NCBI RefSeq assembly: GCF_910592395.1
Contig: NC_088325.1
Span: forward strand, 13,828,109-13,892,108
DNA: 64,000 nt
Direction: 5' to 3'
DNA from: Lineus longissimus
Taxonomy: Eukaryota; Nemertea; Pilidiophora; Heteronemertea; Lineidae
A program made the position numbers and the translations under genes. Of this stretch, positions 46,314 through 56,949 are shown piece after piece. The notes under the pieces are model-generated. The model ran no database searches. It was not told where the DNA came from and was given only the letters and a program-made list of their open reading frames with translations. The first letter of the stretch is position 1, and each line of letters begins with the position of its first letter.

Positions 46314-48248
46314 ATGACGGCCTATTTAGAATCGCTGGGACACGGATTGGTCAGTCTGGTGCAGACCTGCCTACTGGTCTTCCTACTTATTAATTTCGGT
46401 AAGTAAAAGTGAAGAAGGTTGAATGTCATTTTATAAGATTGGAACTTTTTGATGAAAAAATGCCTTAAATCACTTTAATTGGCAAGGTAGATTGCAAATA
46501 CAAATGTATGCAAAGGAAAGTCATCAGAAATTTCATATAACAGACCTTAAAAGTGAAAATGCAACATGCAAGTCTGACTAATAAAAGCTCTCCTTCACGA
46601 ATGTCCAGAGGTGCTCACGTGACGTCACGACGTGACTGCCAATGCATTTCCTTTACGTCGTGGCCACGTGTGACGGCCAAGATGGCCGTCATCATGTGAC
46701 GTCAGTGAAGAACTGCTCGTATAATCTAGGTGATTGCGCCCCTAAACCAACGCTTAGCTCCTCTCTAATTAGATTTTTGACTTAGCCCTTATATTGAGAA
46801 TCGGGAATAGTTAAGAAATAACTGCCAAACTTCAGGCTGGTCGATCTTCTACTTCCTTTTTTGATAATTTAGGTAAAGCTACTGAGTTCTGCCACGAAAA
46901 AGCCCTGAGTTATCAGGAGTCTGTGTTAGTACCTTATTCGTGTCCGTCCTATTGTTGCGAGGACTACAGTCCACGCTACAAGATCTACTGCTGTACTGAT
47001 TGCACCAAGAGCCACGCTACACAATGTTCAACTCACGTGCGAACAGGGTAAGTGAGAGAGGAAAAACAAGCCTGTCGGCGGTGTAGTTCACTGCGGAAGT
47101 TTGTAGAGGTATAGGCAGGCTATCAGGGATAAAACAACACCAACAAAACGTTGAAAATGCAAGATCCGATGATAGATCTATCACCAATTGCTTTCATGGT
47201 TTAGCTACAATATAGGCAACAAGAATTTAAATGAAAACCGATCGGCGACTTTGTAAACTAACTCGATAGCTAACCGACTCGTCACAGATTACTTTAACCG
47301 AATACACGACCTTCATACAAAATTCAATTTTTTCAGTGCGATAGTTGGCGCAAGTCTGGCAGCAGCGACCTCTTTTATGTTCATCGCCTGTGCGACCTGT
47401 GTCGCCTGTTATAAATGTCGGACGAAATACAGAAAGCGACAGCAACGGCTGAGGGCTCAGGGTAGGTAAAGCTTGGACTCAATCTTGCTAAGCCCGCTAG
47501 AGACTGGCTTGTAAGAGCGGCGGTGGCGCTCGTGGTTACAACTTTGGTGTGGAGACTCGGAATTTTGCAAAGAAGGCCCATGTCGGATGAGACTGAAAGC
47601 CGTTGTTCCTTGTACCGGTGTGACAGCGGATATAGTCCCCCTGGAATCATAGTCCGGTAGCATTGTATTTGATCAATTAAGCAGCATGATCTATTGTACC
47701 GCTAACCCTAACCAAAACATTTAGCAATGCGGGCTATTGTTACACGGACTATCAGCCCTAGGACTACCATCCCTTGCACACCGGAGTGTCTATGCCAGGA
47801 CAATCGCCATCATCAACATCAACGTAGTCCTTTCGGTCCCTTAGGTTTTCTTAATGCCTTTACGCGTTACTAGTGTTACGCGTTACAATGTCTTCTCTAT
47901 GTTAACCGGGCCATAGACAACTTATACATGTCTAGCTCTTAGGAATGTTGATCTATCCATGACTCGTTCATTTCAGCCCGTTCGTCCCAAATATACAGTT
48001 TTCCCGGCCACTCCGAAAGACTGCACACGTCAGGAATAACAGATCCTGCGTTGGGATACATAGGTCCTTATACTGGCGTAGGACATTCGGTCCGCCTTGA
48101 TCTAAATGAGACGCCAACCTTCTCACCGACACCGCCGGCGTACTCTGATGTGATGGAGCCCCCACCGCCTTACACATCAGTCGTAAGACATCACGGCGGA
48201 TATATGAACTACGCAGGACCGGATATGACGTCTGAGACCTACATTTAG
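46314..48248 (+). CDS. Gene H: Shisa-like membrane protein with PPxY motifs
   Basis: Four exons (46314-46398, 46873-47047, 47337-47461, 47977-48248) close with phases 1,2,1 and give 218 residues. Signal-type N-terminus (VQTCLLVFLLINFG). Cys domain EFC...YSCPSYCCED...IYCCTDC...TQC, with 10 instead of 7 residues between the CC pairs. Helix at about 88-110 (AIVGASLAAATSFMFIACAT) with several cysteines at its inner end (CATCVACYKC), possible palmitoylation sites. The tail has PPAY and PPPPY motifs and ends NYAGPDMTSETYI. The NYAGPxM motif also ends gene I, making these two nearest relatives. Confidence 0.88.
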
Positions 48249-49296
48249 TAATCAAAGATAGAACAATTTCAGATCAAATCGGTAGCCTGAAGGTGACTGA
48301 TATACCAGGTATATCAGTCACGTAACCATGCCCAGGAACGAACAGGGTATGGTTTTACTTCGCGATAAATGTATTTCCCGTAAAATCATAAACAATGCAA
48401 ATGTGGTGTACATGTTGTAGAGACACCTATTGGCGATTTCGTGCGACTTTATCTGGCCAACCTGACTTCTGCCTATGCCTTTAAATACAAGAACGCTCAT
48501 TGTCTCTGAGCTCTGAGCTCATAACTGAGAGAAGAGGAAGTGGGTAGTGATAGTCGTTCCGCGTGTACATGTATGTGTATATCTGGTGCCGTGATGACCA
48601 AATAACTCATGTTTATAAATAAGATGTATGCCCGTAGTAATATTATTCATGTAAATAGTAAAATAAGTACTGTAAATAGATAGATTCTAATTTGTACTGC
48701 ATGTTTGTGTGATGTTGTTGGATCAACTTGTCCCATGTCGGCACATTATCCTCCTGGTCACTCTAGTGAAATCCTGCGACCAGGCAAGTTGTCCGATCTC
48801 TCAAAAAGTATGCCATTTTTTTACACAAATAAGTGAAGCAGGTACTTGTTAACCGACTGTCACAAGTGCTCGAATATGTATCGCTAATATCAAGTATATT
48901 TGGTATTATGAAAGAATACAATGGGGGTTGACCTGGATTCGATAAGATTTAAAGGTACACATGCATTACCTGTCGAGTCATAGCTCGGGTAAAGCGAATT
49001 AACAGTAGTTTAATTGTAATTACCAAGTAGGGGACCTAGTCTATTCAAACAAGCCAACTTTACCTCAAACGACCTGTTACTTTCAACCCAGCGCAAAAGA
49101 TACATCCATAACTCTTACCGACGCATGTCTGCATTTTACTCTCTCAAGCTGCTTACTCCGAAAACTAACTGACACACGCGTGTTCATGGTACGTCCCCTT
49201 TAAGATTATTTGACATGATTTGAATGATTTGGCAAAGGTGTATATTTCGATAGAAGTTTTTGGGTAAGATATCGTCAGACAACAAGGTTAGGCAAC
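48249..49296. other. 3' UTR of gene H and spacer
   Basis: Apart from the palindrome no feature is supported. A missing signal-peptide exon for gene I could lie here but none with a phase-1 donor was recognised. Confidence 0.4.
48293..48321. repeat. Perfect 29-nt palindrome in 3' flank of gene H
   Basis: GTGACTGATATACC, one A, then its exact reverse complement; it starts 45 bp after the stop codon, probably in the 3' UTR. Confidence 0.85.
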
Positions 49297-51180
49297 ATGG
49301 CTGCCAGTGGTAAGTCATTTCAGATCCCTTTTTACGATTTTCATACAACTATTCTTGGTGTACATGATTTCTGTATGCCTTACCGTATATTTCACCTTAT
49401 CTGTAAACAATGTTCCTTGGTATATCAGCTTTTTTCACCTTATTTGTAAACAACAGGTTTAAGCAAATTTGTATGCCTGATAACTACACTCTGGGAATGT
49501 TAAAACTGCATCGCAATTCTGTTTTCCTGAGCCACCAGCAAATATGAACGGCGTAGGCTACCCCTGGTTGTCGGCTTTCTATCAATCTTCCGGATCTCAT
49601 CTCCTCATCTGATTCCCCAGGACGGACTTCGTCATAAGTTTCAATCAAGTTTCAATTGTACTTAAGGTGTCTCGGGCACATTCTGCCAAATCATCAGGAA
49701 TGCGAAGGGCCACGTAGAGAGCGTCCAATTCTGCCCGACAGGGGTGTACTGTTGCCGTGAAAGGTTGTATGACGCCCTCACGTGTTGTAATGACGTCTCG
49801 AAAAAGGTGGACACGCTGGACCTGGTTCCCGCTGGAGGTCAACCGAAGATGGAGCCATCCACTGATGATGGTTCTTGCATCAGCATGACGTATTTCTGGT
49901 AAGTAGGATGTTTCAATAACAAAGTTATTAGCCGTATTCCTGGCAACCTCCCCCCCCCCACCCCTCTGGGAAGTTCGGTTCTGGGAACGAGAAACTCCGC
50001 AATGATTGATCATGGAGCAACATAGAGTTCTAACGAGGTAGCAATGTTTTCTTGACATACTATTTCCGAGAGAGGTAGAGCTGTGTCGTATGAATCGACT
50101 CGTCCATGCCTTCCCTTGCTAAAATGACATCGTTGTGATATGATGCATTGAATACTTGACTTGCCAAACTCAGAAATGCAGCGCCACTCGCGGACAAAGA
50201 TAGAACAACTCGACATTTTTTTCACCGGTTTTCGCTGCGCATGCGTACCAGCCGTCATCTTTAGTTGATTTCCGCTTTTCGTGGTCATGTTTATAAATCT
50301 TCTTGGTACGTCTGTTTCTTAACACGTTATAGTTATCAGATTGCTAAATTATCTTAAATCATGAGCCTTAAAGAACTTTTTGAACTCTCAAAAACTTACA
50401 CAAAACAAGTTCAGATTGCCGCCATTATTAGTTTCCGGATGGCTGGTACGCATGCGCAGCGAAAACCGGTGAAAAAAATGTCGAGTTGTTCTATCTTTGT
50501 CCGCGAGTGGCGCTGCATTTCTGAGTTTGGCAAGTCAAGTATTGTTATCGTTTCAGGATCGGCATGGGGTGTTTTCTTGCTGTGGTTCTCCTCTTGCTGA
50601 TTGTCGTCGCTTGCATCATCGGCAAGATGCGGTCAAAGAAATCAAGTAAGCAATGATTCAAGCGTTCATACCAAGGGGTTATTTATATGCCACTTGCCAT
50701 TTTTCCCATAGCAAAATAAAGGCCATCTTGGTATAAACCGGCTTGCTTCTTGATGATTGGCTGAATTCTAAAGACTGCAGCAGTGAAGCAGGATTGCGTG
50801 CTTCTAATTGGCCAGTTCAACGAGAGGTCAATTCTGCTTTATGAAGGAAAGGAATCACTTATAACAGATTTGCATGGCTATGTTCCTTTCTGTTGCACAC
50901 CGGAGGCAGCTTGTTGACCGGTATCGCCCCTCTCCTATATGAAAAGTCATTGGATGACGAAATGAACTGCCACCATGAGTATCCGTTCGATTACTATAGT
51001 ACTTGATTTGTGTACATTTAAAATGTTTTTGCTCTCCGTCTAGGCAATTTCTCGCGATTTGATGACCCAAGTGTCCAACAATCTGGCAATCCCTACCCCT
51101 TGAAGATGATGGAACATGGAACATCACGGGAGGATGTCGGGACAGGTAATGTCAACTACGCAGGTCCGGAAATGGCATAG
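49297..51180 (+). CDS. Gene I: divergent Shisa-like protein, no visible signal peptide
   Basis: Exons 49297-49309, 49667-49898, 50557-50645 and 51044-51180 close with phases 1,2,1 and give 156 residues. Exon 1 encodes only MAAS plus the split codon, so no signal peptide is seen; its phase-1 donor fits, but another first exon is possible. The Cys domain keeps the order TFC...QFCPTGVYCC...LTCC...GSC, with 9 residues between CC pairs and a long loop before the last Cys. Helix MGCFLAVVLLLLIVVACIIG. The short tail (about 45 residues) lacks PPxY and ends NYAGPEMA, like gene H. AATAAA at 51412 is a likely poly(A) signal. A 103-bp perfect inverted repeat sits in intron 2, ending 13 bp before exon 3. 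Confidence 0.75.
50151..50543. mobile_element. Inverted-repeat element with 103-bp identical arms
   Basis: 50151-50253 and 50441-50543 are exact reverse complements over 103 bp (outer end AATACTTGACTTGCCAAACT), with a 187-bp AT-rich centre. Identity of the arms suggests a young insertion or ongoing arm conversion. No clear target duplication was found. Confidence 0.85.
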
Positions 51181-54100
51181 CCTGTTGACTTGATGAAGCT
51201 ATCAAAAGAGATACTCTCTGTGTGTTTTTGGAGTCTCAGCGAATCGATGACTGTTTTGAAGCTGTATTCAACCCTTTCCGAGTTTTATAGATAGTCATAA
51301 TAACTCGTATGTCTACCGGTGTTCACAGCGGATGGACTTTTATACACCGGTTTTCTCTTCACGGGCTAGCTCTTATGGACCACATTGACATTTCTCAACG
51401 AAATTAATGCAAATAAACCGACACGACGTGCACAAAAAGAACGATCTGTATAAAACTTTTGCTATAAAACTTTTACTACAAAACTTATCACATGTATCGA
51501 CCCCATGTTTCAATTTTTTTTATTTCGGAAATATATCTGATATTACTTGGTTAAGAATTGAACCACCCAAAAATCCAGCGATGTGCAAAAGCGGCCCAAC
51601 GCCAACCTCTCCGTTCGTATCCCTGCTGACGTGCCTCTCGTAGGTTCTCGTAGGTTCTCGTAGGTGCCTCTCGTAGGTGCCTCTCGTAGGTTCAGGGATT
51701 TTGATAATGATACTGGTGTGGTTGCCACTTTGATGGAGGGCCTATGCCAGCAATAAATTATAGTCACTCTGAAATTTTCGCGCCGCTTATATTCGGAAAT
51801 AACGGTCATTCGTGAAACGCCGGCGAAAATTGGCGGTTCACAGTATAGCTTATACCCTTGTTGATCCAACATTTCATATCCATCATCTCTTCCCTTTGAA
51901 GTTGTTTGCCATCGCCGTTTATGAAACACTACCGCTATTGACAAACCGAAGTTTCAACTTTGATAAAGTATGTGAGTGTCTGTTATTAATTAGTCGCTCG
52001 TTTAATTAAGCATCGTCGACTGCCATAAGTAAAGTATGAAAACTCGCCGATTCCGGAACATATTGCACGCAGCTGTGCTATATTTCTGCTATTTTGAGAA
52101 TTTTAGTTCTGAAAGTCTGAATATGGACTTCTTGTTTGTAGAGGAGATATCGGCCTGGACCAAGTCAAGAGTCAGTTTGAAACGCGCCTTCTTGACAAGT
52201 GTGTGGAGGGGCACTTTGATGATAGGTTTTTTTCTGATTGATGTCTCAAATCCCCGCATGTGGAAAGTGCCGAATGGACATGACTGGTGGCTGAAGACTG
52301 TGATGCCACCTGTAACATGCTGTGTAAACCAGCATAATCTTTCAAATGGCGTACAGGTGACGGTTAGCAAACATATTAAGGTATACTACAATGTTACACC
52401 GGACGCAGTGGAACGGCCTCGTCCCGTCACCCGTCGCCCATGAGAAGATACGAATGGGATGACGAAATGGCCTGCCTCAGGAGTCTAATTCACCACTTTA
52501 CCACAACACACCTTCAGAAGAGCCGCTCTAATCATGGCTGGGGGTGATGCCACCGTCAAACATGTCGACTTATGAACATCTATATCACCTCTCGCCATGG
52601 ACATATTATGTGAATAATATTGGAAGATGGCCATTGCTGATATTTATTGGAAGATCTTGGCAGTAAATCTGACTCAGGGAATATGATCAGTGCCAGTATC
52701 AGCCTTGAATGCAAGGAGCAATGACTACACTTTTCCAACGATTGCGACACGTCGGTGATGGCGTACAGTTCAGAGAAGGTGCCCTGACGGATCTACCATA
52801 TAAGTGTTACTTTAGATCCATGGTGCCCTGTCCCCATCCAGGCACCAGTGGTTTTTAAATTGGAGAAACTCCAAATTTAGAATTTGAATTTTAAATTGTC
52901 GCGTTTGTGCCCATTAGTTCACCCGAGCATATTGGATGGATAAATGAGTCCATTTGATATGGGGAGCCACAGAGTGCTCATCAAACGGAATCTGGGAAGA
53001 AACGGGAACACCCTTGCTTCCCTTTAGAGAAGCACGAACGGCTCTCGAGAAGAAAGATATTGACGTCCCATTAGAAGTGGTCCTGAAGTAGTTGCAAAAT
53101 TAGTGCAGTTTCCCTCTAAAAGCGTTCAAGAAGTAAACATGTCGAAAACTTGCTCCTTGAACCTAAACACCCTCGGAGGGTGAATCGGGATGGAGTACGG
53201 TATATTCTGACGTTCTCTGATTTTGGACTGTCTATTCCCATATTGAGATATTGGCACACGACAGGGTGGAGAAGTCATTGTGACATATTTAAACCTACTA
53301 TGGGAATTTCTCTCTTTAGTCACCACCGTTGGCATCGAATATATATGGCATTGTGATATTCAGAAATGACATAACAGGGTGTCAGATAAAACGGTCTTAC
53401 CTGCAAACGCCACCTGGGATGTCCAAAGAAGTATCAAGAACATGGCGGATCCCATGATTGGTGAGTTCGGATAAATTCCAAAATGCGATTTCACAGAGAT
53501 ACATCCATTGCACAAAAAGAATTGTAAATCTAACGAAGTACCAACAAGTTATGGCATGCTACACCGACTTTCTTACTATTGGTATATCCTAGAGTAAGTG
53601 GTAATCCGAAATATTGCAATATATGTAAGAATCTGTTTTGTTAAAGAATTAAAGAACACGTGTAAAGTGTTCCGTAGGAGAAGCCACGTGGTCGGAGAGA
53701 CCTTTTGGACGGGGTTGATGACTTCATAACTTCGAAATTCCCTGTAAAAGTATTGTGATGGTTATCCACATCTTTCACGATTTCGTTTGTAAGAGGTTGA
53801 TGACGCCACATGTTTACGTTTCTATCATGTTACTCATTGGCGAATCGATTTAATTTTGTTCTGGCTCTCATGCTTAGATGGAGAGTAGAATTGAAATAGA
53901 GGTAAGATAGAGCCCAGAAAGGTCGAGGACAGGCCCCAATCTTAAAGACGGTCTTTGAATTAAAGACCGTCTATAGTAAAATGGCCTGTTTTCCACCTGT
54001 TAAATTGACCGTCGTCTCCTGTAATGTATTCAGATTCTCAACGCCCTGGGGGGGGGGGGGGATTCTATCATGCGCTCTTAGGTCTAATCACAGAGGAGTG

Positions 54101-55038
54101 ATTGGTATGAAGGGACGTACGCCCCTTTAGGTCTCGTTAGGGAGTTTTTTCCGAATGTACGCGATGATGACGTGCTCCATTAACAGGACGTAACATTTAT
54201 TTCAAAATGGGTTTCCAAAGTGATTGCATGAGGACAACCCATTATTTTGTGTCGTATATCACTGGAAACGCCTGATTCCCCTGATTCTGCAGGATGTTAA
54301 TTCGGGGATTTTATTTCTTTAAATAAATCATAAGCGTCGCATTTGTTCCTAGCTCTGTTCACCATCCCAAATAGCCATATTGCCAATTGGGCCGGACAAT
54401 CACGGAAAACACCAAATATTATACATTTCCTCCTGAATAATTCTTACGGTGACCATTCTCCCTCGAAAGGTAGTTGCTTACACTACACAAAAATCAAAAA
54501 AAATCGAGGGTCAACCATTGAACTTTTGAGATATGTTGAATTTTTCACAAATCAGCGAAAAACGCACCAACTGGCACTGGACGGCATTTCAACACGGGGC
54601 CGACGCACATTCCAAGTTCAGTGTACACATACGTCGGCAACAACAGTAAAATGTGTAGTTTCTTGTTAGCCGCCTATTGAGTAGCGCTCTAGGTTTCAGA
54701 AACTCCAAAAAACACGTCTTTGCCAACCCAACTGCTAAATCAGCACTGGCATACTGTGAGGACCAAGAAATCAATGATCTTTTAAGAACTACGCTTAGCG
54801 GTTGGCCGCGCATGAATACAAAAAAATTCCCTAATGAGACCTATGAAATTGGCTTAGGCGACAGTGGCGCTGTCCCGTGGCAGAAAATAGAACTGAAATC
54901 TTCGTCCAAAACTCTCAGTTCCACTTTCTACAGCTAGGTAGCACCACTATCGCCTAAGTAGGGGCGAGGTGACGTTACCGATCAGCATCCCCTGCTTTGG
55001 TACTTTGGCGTTCAAACACTCATGAAAAATAAAAAAGT
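51181..55038. other. Long stretch between gene I and REXO2
   Basis: AATAAA at 51412-51417 fits gene I. A CTCGTAGGT microsatellite lies at about 51630-51693. An open frame of 135 codons at 52036-52443 has no recognisable family. A small hairpin (AAAGACGGTCTTT / AAAGACCGTC) lies near 53944-53970 and a G run near 54049-54061. No gene is confidently supported. Confidence 0.45.
51412..51417 (+). terminator. Likely poly(A) signal of gene I
   Basis: AATAAA about 230 bp after the stop codon. Confidence 0.4.
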
Positions 55039-55062
55039 TTGACATTTTTAACATTTTGGGGC

Positions 55063-56949
55063 ATGATCGTGCCCTTTATCTCGCTTTTGCGTGGACTTTC
55101 TTCATCTCTTGGCGTGGGTCGTTATTGCACGATGGCAACAATTCCAAAGAGGGCTAAGCCAGGGCCTGGACACGGCGAAGACAGATTGATTTGGGTGGAT
55201 TGTGAGGTAGAGTTCATGAGACTTGAGTTGAGCGGCAGCCTACATCAGTTTGTACCCTACATGTATGTAGGCCTATACATGGCGTGGTTGGTGCTTTTCG
55301 CCTTTTGGCATTGGCAGAACAGGCGCTTTGGCAGGGCATCGACATTGGCATTGGCGACGGTAGCCTATGCTGTAGTAGGATGCAGTCTGACCCGTCATGG
55401 ACATCCGACATGGGACGGGTAGCCGTGTGAGTTAGTTCAATCAATCCCCTTTTCCTAATTAAATTAGCGCCTCTAGTAGTCATAGGTCTGTTGAAGGGCA
55501 AAAGAAGGGCCGGCTTTGTTTGATAAGCCTTTGATGTTTCTAACATCACATCGATGAGTCATGCATTGAAGTGAATGACTCTTTGGCCCATAGGCATAAA
55601 CATTGATAAGTAGTATAATTGTGCCTTCAGACAACTTCTTTCAAGTCTTTGTTTGATCATTCAGATGACTGGGCTGGATATCAACATCTGTCACCTCATC
55701 GAAGCAGCCTGCCTCATCACGGATAAAGACTTAAACATTGTGGCGACAGGTCCAGAGCTCATCATACACCAGCCAGATGAGATCATGGACAACATGAACC
55801 CATGGTGCAAAGATCATCACGGAGAGGTATTATATCATTTCATTTTGAAGAGGGGGAATGGTCCCTTTCGTTTTCTTAATCTGGACGCCAGTTATGCAGC
55901 CGAGATTTAGAATTTCCTGCCTGTCTTTAATGGGATCCCTCCCCTGCTGAGTCTAGGTCAAGAATATTGCATTACCCAAAATCCTTCGCATCAGATCGAT
56001 CTTCACCTCACTTCACAGCTAAATCCTTAACCTTTCTTTTCAGTCAGGACTCACTGCAGCAGTGAAGGCGAGTAAAATTAGTCTCAAGCAAGCTGAAATG
56101 GAACTACTGTCATTCGTGCGAGAACATACACCCCAAGGTGTCTGCCCCCTTGCTGGTAATTCTGTCCACGCCGACAAGAAGTTCTTGGACAAATATATGC
56201 CAGACCTCATGAAGCACTTTCACTACAGAATAGTTGATGTCAGTACTATCAAGGAGCTTTGTAAGAGGTGGTATCCGGAACATTATAAAAATGCACCACA
56301 GAAGAAACTCTCACACAGGTTGGTCAATATTGCAATCTCGAAGGATATGGTTCTTGAAAACGAGAGAAAAAATTTCTTTATTTTGTGTGTTATGAATGGA
56401 TGTGATTGAATCGGAAAGCTGTCACAACCTTGCCTTGTGTTATTGTTAATGAACTAAGACACTGTCACAACCTAGCTTTGCCAGTGTAGGACATAGTCAC
56501 AACTTGTTTTTGCAAGCTTTGGACACTGCCACAACCAGGTTTAGCCAACCTAGGACGCAGTCACAACCAACTTGGTCCAGTCAAAGATGACTCCGAACCT
56601 AGTATCCCCCCGAGGGACAATGTCACAGCCATGTTTTTCCAGGCAAGAATACTGTCATAATCTTGTTTAGGCCTATTCAGACTATGGCACTTGCAGCCTA
56701 GTTTATCCAGACTAGAAAAAGGGCACAGCGTAGTTTTTCCTACCAAGGATGTTGTAACAATTTTAATTCTTTGGCCAAAACCACTGTCAATACTAAATTG
56801 GTACATCTGAGGACAATGTCGCAACCTTATTACACTTCTACTTCAGGGCCATGGATGACATCAGAGAAAGCATCGCTGAGCTAAGATACTATCAGAGAGC
56901 AATATTTATTCCAAGCAACCATCATCCAAGTGGCATTGGTGAGCGATGA
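55063..56949 (+). CDS. REXO2: Oligoribonuclease, mitochondrial/cytosolic 3'-5' exonuclease
   Basis: Four exons (55063-55206, 55665-55826, 56044-56318, 56847-56949) close with phases 0,0,2 and give 227 residues. REXO2 degrades very short RNA (2-5 nt) left by larger nucleases, mainly in mitochondria. The DEDDh sites are present: Asp46/Glu48 in WVDCEMTGLD, Asp in [11 protein letters not shown], and His/Asp in [19 protein letters not shown] is a strong family block. In-frame ATGs at 55039, 55063 and 55132 precede the domain. The first two add an Arg/Ser/hydrophobic leader ([15 protein letters not shown]) like a mitochondrial presequence; the third would give a cytosolic form, as proposed for human REXO2. 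The C-terminus is shorter than in human. Confidence 0.95.
56420..56830. repeat. Degenerate minisatellite in REXO2 intron 3
   Basis: About ten diverged units of roughly 40 bp built on GACACTGTCACAACC plus a TTTxxCCA block fill the intron up to the last exon. Confidence 0.7.

Noticed and set aside
52036-52443. 135-codon open frame
   Set aside because: No recognisable domain; a part of it looks more protein-like in another frame that soon hits stops. Not called as a gene.
53442-53460. ATG GCG GAT CCC ATG ATT G followed by GTGAGT, similar to short first exons of genes D and I
   Set aside because: No Cys-rich or TM exon of matching phase was found downstream before REXO2.
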